Source: Dillenia suffruticosa (lineage: Eukaryota > Streptophyta > Magnoliopsida > Dilleniales > Dilleniaceae). Taken from it: 64,000 nt of DNA. The first letter of the stretch is position 1. The number at the start of each line of letters is the position of its first letter. The translations under genes and the position numbers were made by a program. The notes beneath the pieces were generated by a model. The model saw only the letters and a list, made by a program, of their open reading frames with translations. It did not search any database and was not told the origin of the DNA. Positions 26,150-37,822 of this stretch are shown here, piece by piece. Location of the stretch: positions 21,627,056-21,691,055 of the forward strand of contig JAVTVX010000010.1 of the NCBI GenBank assembly GCA_033439265.1, in the 5' to 3' direction.

Positions 26150-28196
26150 ATTGGTGTGATGGTGCTAATAGGAGAATCCGTTATATGCTTTCAATAGTAA
26201 AAGGACACAATAAAGCCAGAATTCATTAGAATCATAGGACAAACAGTCGTGCCTGTTGTTTCTCCTGTCGTGGGTCATCAAGATTGTATCCATCTCCCAA
26301 ATTAAGCTTTCGTAAGCATGGATTCGTAAAAGACAAAAACCTTAAACCTTTCACATGCCGAATCTGGAAACAAAAAAAAAAAAAAATCCTATGTTTTGAC
26401 TTCCATCCTGATCGGTGTTAAATTGAAAACTTAATCATAACTGTCATCCTCAATATAATGGATTAACTATTGATGCAAAACGTAAGCACCAATGCTTCTT
26501 CAGCGGTCCCTTTATCTTTTATCTATCGGATAAATTAATGTGAACAGAAGCGTGCCTAGTTTGTGTAATCAACCAACCAACCCCGTTTTCGGTTTACATC
26601 TCATGTAGTTGATCTCTCAGCTGTCATTGAGCAGGGAAGTTGGCATTCAACAAATTTGAGATTCCCCCCGGGCAAAAAAGGGAGAGAAAACATGGGCAGC
26701 CTATAGTTTTGTCACCTTTCTTTTGTGGACGAACAAAAAATTATTAATTCTATTTTCTAAGCTCTTCAGAGGATGAAGATGGAAATTCAAGCTCGGGTAA
26801 GATCAACAATGCTGCAGCAAGTTACTCTCCCTATTGAAGAAATTTTCTTTTGTTCACAGAACTGTACCAATCCCAACCCTGACATGGAGTGTGATTTGTT
26901 CCCCAGAAAAGTTGTAAATTTCTCAAACTGAATCAGACTAATTTCATTCTGTGTGTGTCTTGAAATATACACGTACACGTAGATTTTGTGTCTAGATGCA
27001 TAGGATATTGGGTTGGCGTCTGATTGATATGTGCATAATAAAGGATTAAAAATCAGTGATGACCTTGTGCTAAGAGGAGGTGTTAAGGGGGTCAGAAAAC
27101 CTTGAGCATTTAGTGCTGCTGATGGCGTTGAACGAATCGTCTAAATAAAAATCTATTTCCTTAGTGTCGTTAAGATAGAACCATAATAAAATAAGACTGC
27201 AAGTCTCACGCTTACTTACAGTACGATCTGTCGAGTGGGTTGTTACTATATGCCATCTCTGTACGGTTGATGACTCGTCCTTTCTTAAACTAATTGATAA
27301 AAGCTCGCAGGTTTCTTTTGAGAATATACAAACAACATTTATGTCATGTGAAAAATTATAACAGGTCAATGTTATGTTATGAACCTAACCAGTTACATAT
27401 CATGCGCAGGAAATGAGTGTGAGAAAAAAAGGAACAGTACTAAAATGACATCCCTATGAAAGCAACTATTCATCTGACCTTTGTGAGTGCGTGTGTGCAT
27501 GTGCCTGTACATGAGTGTGCCAACTGTGCGTCTGTGAGAGAGAGAGAGAGAGAGAGTGTCTTAGAAATATTCAAGTCAACGTCAAAACTTCAGCTTATTA
27601 ATGGAACTAAAATAATTACCCTGGATAAGTTATCCTTCCATAGAAGAAAAATGTTGCCGCGAGAAGTTGATGCGGCATGTGAGAAGAGATCATAAAACTA
27701 GATATAGAACCGTCGGTTTTATTTTTGGGCTAAATTGAGTAAATTATCGTATGAAACAAGTAAATTACAAAATTTTGTGAAAAATAATATTAAAAAGATT
27801 AAATGGATAGTTTATTTGATTCTTTATTTTTTTAATTCCTATAACATTATTCACGTAAATAAGTTAACATGTGCATCATATTAATTTTTAAACGAAAATA
27901 GAGTAATTCTATTTTTTCAATACAAAATAAACCTTTACATTGGCATCATGTAAAATACATATATGGAGCATTATACTACTTGGAAATATACACGTATATC
28001 TTATAGCATAAATACATGATAGCCCTTGTAGTTGTACGCAAGACACAAACAACTTTCTGTTCGAGCAATACATTAAAACAACAAAGTATGAAGCAGAGTA
28101 AATCATTCATTTTCAAAAACATAAAAATCAGGGCCAGCCGGTAATTACGGTAAACTAACTCCGGACGCTGCCCTCTCGCAGCCAAACTTCCTCAGG
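26150..28196. other. Intergenic region between CNGC-B and CNGC-C
   Basis: Promoter side of B and 3' flank of C. It has a GA repeat near 27536-27556 and AT-rich filler. I see no coding exon or clear element. Confidence 0.5.
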
Positions 28197-31004
28197 CTAA
28201 TCAGCTAAGCCAGGCCCAGGAGGTGCCACGTCTATGTCATATGGCAAATCCACTTGGGACGATTCAGAAGTCCAGATCTCCTCTCCAGACTCGCTTTGAG
28301 ATGCCTCCTTTCGCTTTTTATAACGGCGCCATTCTGTTTGTATGAAACATGCAGCCCACGTCCGCCACTGTGGCGAGTAGAATCTAAATGTGTGTCTAAC
28401 TTGTTTGCTATGTAGCCTCCTAAATTGCAATGCGACAAACCTCAAGTCGTCCGAAGTGAGAGCGAATGCTTCCACGTCAGATATGGCTCTAATGGTTCGT
28501 GTAGATGAAGGGAGGTTTAGATTTGGACGTGGGTCTAGAGCCCATACTAGCAGTTCGTCTCCACAAAAGTCACCAGGTCCGAGAGAGCATGAGCTGAAGA
28601 AACCAACACGACCCCCGTCTGTGGTGTAGGATTCAAGGTGACCTCGGATTATGAAAAGCATTCCATAGATGGCGTCACCTTCACACACTAGGAATGTGCC
28701 TTGCGTGCACAAGGCTGGTCTAAGCCTTTCGCATATAGCATCTAGCATCGGCCCATCCATTTGATCAAACACGGGAACCTATAGTCAAGCAGAAATATCC
28801 AACTCTAAGAAATGTAGAAGTTACAGGATAATAATAGACCCCTTCAACCTTAAAAACTTCAACATTATGTGAAGCAGCCATGACATAACTCACTTGTCTA
28901 ACTAGATCAAGGCAGAGATGGCGCTTGATCGCTCTGTGCAGTTCTGGAGGAATGCTGTTGAAAAGAGATTCTTCGTCAACTCCTCGAGTTGTCACCCAGT
29001 TAAATCGTTCATATTTACGTACACACTCCCTTAGTTCTGGAGGAAGCTGCCTTTGATGCATCCACTCTTCTGTGTCAGTCATCTTGATCCTCCAGTTCTC
29101 TATTCGGATAGTTGCTGATAGATAGTACCTCTGTTCACAAATTAGTTTCACGGCCAAAAGAAAAAAGGCAACCTTAATTAATACACGTGGACAAATTTTT
29201 GATCTTACATAAATTATTGTTACTTGGGTCGGAAATCCTTTGTTTACAAACAGAAGGCCAACCAACAGTGCATACAGCTAATTTTTAATCATATAAACTT
29301 CTGCTCTATGTGGTGATGTTCTTTGATGATACAGTTTACTAACTTATGCAGAAAACAAAGTCATTTTCTCCAACATATTCACGACTATGTGAATTTCCCC
29401 TTCCTTTTAATGCTTCAAGTTTTGGAAATCTAGGTAATTCAGGACTTACCTGCATATTGGCAACAAGTAAGGCAAAGAGAATCAAACCAAGAACACAAGC
29501 TAGCATGGCAAAACAGATCTCCCCAATGTGAACCGTTGGGTAGAGAGTTTGTCCCAAACAACTGCATACACAAAGATTCCAAAAGGATTCTGAGCGAACA
29601 TAAAGCTCAAGCAATTATAGCATTTATCATAACTTCTCTTACAAATAAAAAGAAGATATAGTGAAACAAACCAAAATCATCAAATGCATCAAGAAGTATT
29701 AGTTATGTTCAATTTCTTTCTGATACCTATTGGCTACCGCACAAATCTTGTAAGCTGAAAAAAGAAAGCAAATTACCAGAGCTGCTGCACGCCCCACCAT
29801 AAACAGTAAAAGTATTTATTGAAGAATTTTTCAGATGTCATTGCCTGGATTAATCCTTGACCATATATACCATATTGATAATAGCTGTTACTTGGATCGC
29901 ATATGGTGGTGATGTTGCTTGCCATGAACCACGTATCCCTACCAGGGTTCCCAAGACTCTGACAGTCGAAAAATCCATATGGGCAACTTGAATTTTCAGA
30001 TTCACACACACTTTTCCAACAGGCTTCTAAACGCTCCAATGAAAGGAGGTACCAACTAGCTCCCAAGACCTTCAAACATATTAAAGAAAATTCTTAAAAG
30101 AACTTAGGGGTTTACCCTTAATGAGATAATAAGAACACAAAAAGTTGAGCGTTGCTGTACTTACGTGGCCTACCAAGAGGAATAGCAACATGTTGTACAT
30201 AATACCAGCAAATGCTGTTTCGACCATGACACCGGTGGCCTTAACAATGTCCACAGATAGGGGAAGGAAAATGTATAGTTTAGGAAGATACTGAATGATG
30301 ATCACGAATCTGAGGGCATTTTTTAGGTTTGCCAATGGCGAGCCACCTAAATTGGGGAGAATGCCCCAGACTAATACCTGAAATGTTAACAAAAGGGAGA
30401 GGACTACTGATTAGACACGAAAGCTACCAGTTTTATTAAGGGAAAAGATGCATGAATTATGATGTTGCACCTGAGGAAGGGGAAGAGCAGCAAAGAGGTC
30501 AATCCAAAATCCTCCGTCTAAGTACCTCATGGCTATTTTTTGAGGTTCTATGACAAGTTCTCCCCTCCCAAAGACACGTGAATCTGGTGCGACATAAGCA
30601 GTATGAAATCGAACATAGATCTGAATCAGATAAAAGAAATCAGCCAATGATCTTATTAAGGTAAGGATAAGCTCATCTCGTCTTTCAACATCTGCACAAG
30701 CATCTGCCTGCGTTGCCGGCATATAAAGGAACATCGGATCCACGAAAAGAGAAATCAAACAAGCTCCAAAAAAGATCTTGTTCCACACGTTGATGTATTG
30801 ACCCCGAGGATCTAAAATCTTGCTGTTAACTGCTCTGAAGTCCTCAGGGAAGACCCTGCAAAGTCCTTTAGAGTTCGATAACTTTACAATTTGGTGTTCC
30901 TCCTCTGCATTATCGCTAAAGCTTAACTCTGAAATTTGCCATTTTTCCATGTTGAACTTGACCTTATTTGATTTTTCTGCATCAAATTTCAATATATTGC
31001 TCAT
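28197..31004 (-). CDS. CNGC: Cyclic nucleotide-gated channel, array member C, with GQT filter and short tail
   Basis: Six exons: 31004-30471, 30377-30165, 30069-29777, 29561-29450, 29130-28894 and 28778-28197, about 656 aa. Exons 5 and 6 of the sister genes (112 and 237 bp) are matched exactly. The short first coding exon of the others is not found, so I start at the Met at 31004 in the body of exon 2; an in-frame stop lies ten codons upstream. The pore reads WWGVQQL then CCLGQTLYPTVH, so the filter is GQT, not GQN. The cyclic nucleotide domain keeps GPGDFCGDELLVWALDP. The IQ region is IQTEWRRYKKRK. The tail stops right after DVAPPGPGLAD, losing the rest of the C-terminal module. All frames are open, so the gene may work with altered permeability, or be on the way to loss. 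Confidence 0.9.
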
Positions 31005-31042
31005 GCCTCTTGCCGAAAAATTTTATTTTGCTTCCACAGCAT
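31001..31042 (-). other. Upstream ORF overlapping the CNGC-C start codon
   Basis: A 13-codon frame beginning MLWKQNK ends in a TGA that shares bases with the CNGC-C ATG (ATGA). If it lies in the leader, it could lower translation of CNGC-C or require reinitiation. Confidence 0.4.
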
Positions 31043-31436
31043 TAAGAACAAACCGCCTTTCATTTGATTTGCTACCCCAGAAAGACCTCCTTTTCTCTAA
31101 CCTCTTAAATCTGAGTTAAATACAAAGATTAGTAAAACCCAGAAAACAACTCACAGATGGAGCCACAAAATCTTCATATTTATTCCTAAATTTAAAACTC
31201 TTTCACATTCCACTAATGTCAAAAGGTTCCTTGGAGCAACAGCCAACAAAAAATTCCACATCACCTCTCCACATTAACAAATACATAGATATTGTTTTTA
31301 CTAATTAAAAATTCGAACCAAATATGAACAACTGACATTGAAAATGACATGGGGTTTTGCAGCAAGTCTCATCGTACACCAAATAGTCCAAGAAAATAAA
31401 AAGATCCCCGTCAACGAACGGGCAGGGTTCACCACC

Positions 31437-31438
31437 CC

Positions 31439-31469
<31 letters not shown>

Positions 31470-31480
31470 CTTCTTCTTCA
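31437..31480. repeat. (CTT)n microsatellite
   Basis: An uninterrupted run of about 14 CTT trinucleotides, some 430 bp upstream of the CNGC-C start. Confidence 0.9.
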
Positions 31481-32222
31481 AAATCATTTAATATTATATC
31501 TTATTTTATTTATAGATTTTTTAATGAAAATAAATATTGTTAAAAAAATGCTATAAAATTTAAAATATAAATTCTGTTGGTACATGGTGACTTCATAAAG
31601 GAGAGGGAGAGGGTGGGTGGGAGTTGAGGTAGAGCGCGTGGGCAAAATAATGTATTTATGACTTTATTATATTAATAAATCTAAGTATCCAAGCCAAAAT
31701 TTTAAACTAAAAGCCATAGCATACAAATAATGTTTTAGTTTATTCATACAAAAATAGTTGGGAATGGCGTGAAGTTAGATGGCTTACCCACAAAATTACC
31801 GAAAGAAATGATTATTTATATTTTTGTCAACCTTGTTAGCTAATTAAGCATGTGCGAGAGAGCTCTTGACGCTTCAAAATTTTTAATTACCCTTCGTACG
31901 ACCATATCATCACGAATTATTATCGTTAAAATCTTGATTACCTATATACCACATAAAATAATTTTTTAATTTTATCACCCTAATTATAGAAATAATTTTT
32001 TTTATTAAAAAAAAAAAAACCTTTTGGCTTTGAGAAACAATGTATTAAATTAGCAATCTCTTTTGAAGTGACACGTAAGTTTATCCTTGAAGCTCATTAT
32101 ATTTAAATTTTAAAAATTTATGCAAAATTGAAAATATAATTGTTATTTAATTGAACTAATTCATCACTTTGTTTCTATTGAAATACTCATAAATACATTA
32201 TTTGATTATCCAAAATGAGTTT

Positions 32223-32426
32223 TTTTTTTTTTTTTTTTGTCTCCCGGACTGATCCATCGCCGAGTATTTAGAACTTTACTTCAACTAATCTTAGCCGAGC
32301 TGCTATCGGATCCCAATGGAGAGGGAGTTCTCCCAACATCGTTTTTGTCACTATCAAGACTCTAACCCTGATTTTTAGTATGGGGTGCTAATGCCCTTCC
32401 CATTAAATCAACAAAGCGTTGGTTCT
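32223..32426 (-). mobile_element. SINE, about 200 bp, with 11-bp target duplication
   Basis: Read on the minus strand, the insert carries a box-A-like segment (GGGAAGGGCATTAGC), a box-B-like segment (GGGTTAGAGTCTTG), a body of about 130 bp and a 3' poly-A tail (the T run at 32220-32238). It is flanked by the perfect repeat AAAATGAGTTT at 32212-32222 and 32427-32437. This is the structure of a tRNA-derived SINE. The perfect duplication suggests a fairly recent insertion. Confidence 0.75.
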
Positions 32427-32565
32427 AAAATGAGTTTATGCAAGAAATATTAGTGTGATTCATGTTAACATGCTTCAAATTCTCAATCTCAGAAAGAATG
32501 GAAGCGGGCTTGGATTAACAATGCGGGTGAAGAGCAAAGACGTCATCTCAGGATTGAGAGAGATC

Positions 32566-32652
32566 CTTTTTTTTTGTTATACAAGAATTTGAATCTGGGA
32601 TCACCAAGTTAGGGGAGGAGAATTTATACCACTAGACTGTTCCCTTAGAGAC
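32566..32652 (-). mobile_element. Short SINE, about 87 bp, with 13-bp target duplication
   Basis: Flanked by ATTGAGAGAGATC (32553-32565) and ATTGAGAGAGGTC (32653-32665), one mismatch. On the minus strand it has AGTCTAGTGGTATAAATT (box-A-like), CAGATTCAAATTC (box-B-like), the end TTCTTGTATAAC and an A tail. Its end matches the copy at 14110-14178, so the two probably belong to one family. Confidence 0.7.
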
Positions 32653-33795
32653 ATTGAGAGAGGTCTTCAACAAACAATTCCCAGGTTTAATGACATGACA
32701 CTAAATTTTTTTAATTAAAATTTTGAATTTGAATTTTAAAAATAAGAAAATTAGTATTTATAGCTACTCGAACTGTATTAATCGATTTTCCGGATACTAA
32801 TCGTCAAGTAAAAGGAAAAAAAAAAGGATTGAGAGCAGTCTTTCCTTGACCTGGAGGTTGAGCCCATGGATGCCAAGTTGGCCCAAGATCTTCGGTCCAT
32901 GATGGAGCTGGGCCCAACAGGAAGATCACAACTAAACAGCCATATTGAGCGTTGAAATCTATTCTGGATTTTGCTGCCTTTTTTTTTTCAATTGGAGACT
33001 TTGAGAGATGGAGTTTTGTCCTGAGAATTGAGGATTGCTTTCTACTGGTACAAGCTTTGCAGGCTTTGCTCTCAACAACTGTGGTTGCATACGCAAACCG
33101 CATTGGTGGGCCATCGTAGATTTTCTCCGGGGGACATACTACGAGGATCGTCATTTGATGGCCATGATTGAATGTTCGAGTTGAGAGTGCAATCTCATAA
33201 ATGAACAAGAACTCTGGCCTTTTTCCGGCATCCTAACTACAATTACATTTAAGGTGGTAGAGCCGGGAGTTAGATCTCCATTGAGGATGAAGGAGACAAG
33301 CTACCCTCTTGTTTGCACAAGTTTTCTTTCTATTTAAGCCGATGTAAATAATAATAATAAAGTAAAAAATAAATTCTCATATGGATGAAATATGATACAA
33401 ATATTAGATTATACCGGATTATAACAAATTTTACTACAAAAATTGAAATTAACAAAGTATTTTGTCATATCATATTTAAAATAACAATACAATACGAGTA
33501 TACTCATTCAAAATGTAACGTTTAATGTAAATTCTTATCTGTGCCTGCATTGGCCACCACGTAAAAGCAAATAAGAGCCCTCTATTTTGCTAGCCTTCTC
33601 AAGCACCCTTTAATCAATAACCATTTTTATTCATTTAATTATCATCTTTTTACACAATGAATGATATAACATGTGACATACACAAGTTTACAAAATAAAG
33701 GAAGAGAGAGAGAAAAGTCGATACAACTTCCTCATCTCAGCAAATTCTTGCAAAGCCTATTTGGGTTCATTGAGATGGTCACGATGTCAGATTGA

Positions 33796-34979
33796 TCATT
33801 GATCAATTAGAGAGAAGTCTGGCTCAGTGGGCTTAGACAAAATACCGGGTTCAATTGACCCGGAAGTCTTGGCCACCACCACAACAGGACGATTCCTTCT
33901 AATGCTAGCCGCGAATCTCGAGGCGTAAGCTGCCAAACCCGAACCCGGAGGCGGAACATCAATATCAAACTGCAACAAACCCGACTCTTCACACTCCGTT
34001 TCGCCACTTTTTGCCCGGAGCTCCGCCATTAGCTTCCGCCTTTTGAATCTGCGCCAGGCCGCCTGTATGAAGCATGCAGCCCACGTGCGCCACTGAGGGG
34101 AGTAAAACCTAAATGTGTCTCTTAATTGCTTGCTGTGCAGCCTCCGGAACTGGGATGCTACAAATTTCAAATCCTCTGAGCTTAATGCAAATGCTTCTAC
34201 TTCGGATATGGACTTCACGGTTCGGGTCGAGGATGGGAGGTTAATACTGGGCCTTGGGTCAAGGGCCCAAGTTAATAACTCTTCTCCACAGAAACTGGCC
34301 GGCCCGATTCGGCAGGAGTTGAAGAACCCGGTTCGGCCCCCGTTAGTGGTGTACGATTCAAGGTGGCCCCGGATTATGAAGAGCATTTCGTTGACCGGGT
34401 CGCCTTCCCGAACCAAAAATGTGCCTTGTGTACCCAATGCCGGTTTTAGCCTCTCGCATATCGCGTCTAGTAACCGGTCGTCCATTTGATTGAACAAGGG
34501 CACCTATTAATTTCCGTGAAAAAAAAATGGTCAAAAACAAAATAAAAATTTTAAATCTTAAATTTTATTTAGAAAATTTTATTAATTTTTGTTACTGTTT
34601 TAGCTGAAATTTGAATTTTGTTTATATAAATTTTTAGATAATGAAATTATGATGTATCAAATTTGATAGATTGGATAACTATTTCCAATAGGATATGCAA
34701 TTTATAAGTAATGTTGCATTGATTAAATAGATCAAATTTTATCGAAAGATCTACCTTATTTTTTTTTTTAATTTGAAAAATATTTGTATTTGATCAATTT
34801 AAAATTATTTAAATTTAAAAATTATAATTTTTTTTATATAAATATTAACTGTTTTATTAGATATGGACAGTAAATCATTTGTCCATGTAATATTACTCAC
34901 AATCTATCATGATTAAGAGTGATCCTTACGCAGAGTTTATGTTTTTCATATTAATATAAAAAATTATGTCATTTATGAA

Positions 34980-35033
<54 letters not shown>

Positions 35034-36996
35034 AACCGATAAAAACTGAAAACCGAACACATCAAGTCGGGAGAATATGAATATGGCTCTTGTGGATGAG
35101 AAACAGCATTTGTTTCTTTTAATTAGGAATATACGAAACTATAGAAATCAAACAAAATATGAGGTCACTTACTTGGCGTACTAGATCAAGGCAGAGATGG
35201 CGCTTGATGTCTCTGCGGAGTTCTGCGGGAAGGGCAGAGAGAAGAGCTTCCTCATCGACCCCACGAGTAGCAACCCACTTGTATTGTTCATATTTTCGGA
35301 CCCCCTCTCTTAATTCTGGTGGCAATTGCCTGTGATGCATCCATTGTTCTGTGTCTGTTCTCTTCACTCTCCATTCTTCCAATCTCACCGTTGTGGATTG
35401 CAGGTACCTCTGCCCAATTCCAAATATTTCCATTAATCTTTGAGACTTAACAAAATATTGTGCGTTTTACATGTTAGTATTATACGACTTACTTGCATAT
35501 TTCCAATGAGCAATGCAAAGAGAATCAATCCGAGGATTGCGATAAGAATGGCAAAGATAATTTCACCAACATGAGTGCTTGTGCTTAGATTTTGTCCTAA
35601 AGAGCTGCAAACAAAAACTGGGATGAGTCTCATATTTCTTAGCAAGAGATTTGAACATGTACCCTTTTTTGTACTTACCTCAACTGTTGTAGACCAAACC
35701 ATAGGCAGTAAAAGTACTTGCTGAAGAACCCGGATATTCCAATCACATTTGTGACAGCATTTGCATAAATACCAAACTTATAATAGTTATTGTCTGGTGT
35801 ACATAGACTAGTAACATTGCTTGACGGGTACCATGAATCTCTATCAGAATGTCCAATGCTGTTACAAGCGAAAAATCCATAGTTACAAGTTGGCTTGGCT
35901 GAATCACACACACTCCTCCAACATGCTTCCATTCTCTCCATTGATAACATGTACCATGCAGCACCTATAACCTGTTTTTTTCCCAAACAAAAAACAGAGT
36001 AAATAACTAAATGTCTAAGATTGTTAAAGATATGACTCTTTTAAGGATCTTAGGTGCAAAATATTTACATGGCTAGCCAAGAGGAAAAGCATGAGATTAT
36101 AAGCAGCACCAGCCCAGGCAGTTTCTGTCATGACACCGTTGGCCTTAACAATGTCATGGGACAGCGGAAAGATGAGATAGAGTTTTGGGATGTACTGGAA
36201 AATGATGATTGACCAGAAATAACTCTTTGCGTTTGCCAGGGTTGAACCCCCATTGGGAATTATGAACCACAATAGTATCTGAAAAATTCAAACATCACAG
36301 ACAAAATTAAGATATATACCCATATCAGACGAAAAACTAAATAGCAGATCGATATACATACATACCTGAGGGAGAGGAAGAGCAGCAACAAGGTCAATCA
36401 AAAAGTCCCTCCTCATATATCTAATAGCAATCTTTGAAGGGTCAATAACAAGCTCGCCTCTCCCAAACACACGCGAAGAGGGTGCAACATAAGCAGTCCT
36501 AAACTTGACATAAATCTGAATTATGTAGAAGACATCAGCGAATGATCTTATAAGAGTGAGCGCAACTTCAAGGGGTCTCTCAATTGTAAGACAAGATTCC
36601 TTCTCCGTCCTTAACAAGTAGAAAAACAAAGGATCCACAAAAAGTGAAACCAAACAAGCCACCAGAAATATGTTGTTCCAAATTTGAATTGTTCTTCCTC
36701 TTGGATCCAATATTTTCCTCTTTTCCCTCTCATAGTCCTCCGAGAAAACTCTTCGTAGTACTTTAGTCTTGAAGGATTTCTTATGATTGTCAGAAGATCC
36801 CTTTGAATACTCAAGGTTGAATTTCGCAGTCTCTCTTGTTTGGAGCTTCACTAATTCGATATCATCTTGAAATCTGAAACAAGTACTGCATACGTTAATC
36901 ATTACGGAAAAAAAATGATTTTAATCAAATACCCAGAAATGAAAATGAAAATGAAAATGGAAGTTACCTTAGGAATTTGGAACTAGAATGATCCAT
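33796..36996 (-). CDS. CNGC: Cyclic nucleotide-gated channel, array member D
   Basis: Seven exons: 36996-36968, 36873-36366, 36278-36069, 35971-35679, 35604-35493, 35409-35173 and 34503-33796, about 698 aa, all GT-AG. The first exon encodes MDHSSSKFLR. S1 contains SLFVDPLFFYLL, the S3-S4 region has YVAPSSRVFGRGELV, and the pore has FGLQQLSSLGQNLSTSTH (filter GQN). S6 ends LLIGNMQ. The cyclic nucleotide domain has GPASFCGEELLTWALDP, where A-S replaces the usual G-D. The IQ motif is IQAAWRRFKRRK. The tail carries one VPPPGSG module and ends KPTEPDF. The frame stays open 78 codons upstream of the chosen Met, so a longer N-terminus is possible. A copia element sits about 330 bp upstream of the start. 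Exons 5 and 6 match the sister genes in length. Confidence 0.94.
34983..35030. repeat. (AT)n microsatellite in CNGC-D last intron
   Basis: An uninterrupted AT run of about 48 bp inside the intron at 34504-35172. It is self-complementary and length-variable by nature. Confidence 0.9.
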
Positions 36997-37257
36997 TGGG
37001 ACTCCACCAAAAAAATCACTGCTGGTGATAGAGGTGCTCCTTAGAAAGTCTCTCGTCTGCTTTGTTGTTGGTAAAACAAAGGCTGCGCTTTTGTGATTGT
37101 CCATACATGGATTGGAAACTGGAAAGCGACGGCGTTTTCTTAGGTTGTATCGGAGAGATGACGGGAATTTCTGTCCAACCGCATTCTCTGATAGAATATC
37201 GTCATTGTCGTCATCATCATGCGAAAACAATAAAAAAAAGGATGATTAATATTTCAC

Positions 37258-37263
37258 TTTATA
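37258..37263 (-). promoter_or_regulatory. Probable TATA box of CNGC-D
   Basis: The minus strand reads CTATAAAG here, about 265 bp above the chosen start codon. The LTR boundary at 37329 is only about 65 bp further upstream, so the core promoter would be kept but everything beyond it displaced. Confidence 0.45.
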
Positions 37264-37323
37264 GAAAGCCAAAGTCAAAAGTTGAGGCCCATATTTTAAA
37301 GAATTTTTCTGGCGCACTCCATC

Positions 37324-37328
37324 AATAC
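37324..37328. repeat. Target-site duplication of the copia element (left copy)
   Basis: AATAC directly abuts the left LTR and is repeated at 44380-44384 next to the right LTR. Five-base duplications are standard for Ty1/copia integrases. Confidence 0.9.
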
Positions 37329-37822
37329 TGTTGGATTTAATCGCGCATGTGGAAGCGTGAATTAAATAGTTTCGGAATTTTCGGGATAAATACCTCTATT
37401 GGGCGGTCTCCAAAATCCACCGTGTCGCGATGTCCCTCGAACGGATCGCACGGTCGGATGGTGATCACACAATCGAACCACCACCTCAAATCCACGACGC
37501 CTCAAGCCTCGTGTCCGGTGAATCATCTGACGATGGGAGATTTTCCTACGCGAAAATCTCCATCCCTCTCTCTATTTTCTCTCTCTAGAGAATATGTTGT
37601 GCAAAACCCTAGCCTCCATCATGATTTCCTCCCATGGCTGCTGTCCACCCCACAAGGTAGGAGAATGAGAGTTTCCTCCATAGTTTCCTCTCCCAGAAGG
37701 AAGGTAAGACCCATATCACTTAATTGGGGGGTTACCAAAATATTGGTTAATGGTAATTAAGGATGGGAGTTACCCCATTCCTTAATTACCCAAATGCCTA
37801 TAATGGGCATCAATAACCAACA
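37329..37822 (-). repeat. 3' LTR of the copia element
   Basis: 494 bp and, by eye, base-for-base the same as the copy at 43886-44379. In the element's sense this is the 3' LTR. It faces CNGC-D in the same orientation, about 330 bp above the start codon. Confidence 0.92.

Larger units (their letters stand above)
31005..33795. other. Intergenic region between CNGC-C and CNGC-D
   Basis: Contains a CTT microsatellite (31437-31480), two SINEs with target duplications (32223-32426 and 32566-32652) and AT-rich filler. An open frame at 32804-33208 on the minus strand has no recognisable domain. The promoter of CNGC-C lies at the left end. Confidence 0.5.

Noticed and set aside
32804-33208. 134-codon minus-strand open frame
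   Set aside because: No recognisable domain, no splice partners, and no sign of a promoter; likely chance.
34115-34489. Long plus-strand open frames opposite CNGC last exons (also 18590-18883, 28390-28629)
   Set aside because: They are antisense shadows of the channel coding sequence, seen at the same place in several paralogues.
37347-37760. 137-codon open frame, also present at 43904-44317
   Set aside because: It lies wholly inside the LTR in both copies and runs opposite to the element; LTR sequence is not expected to code here.
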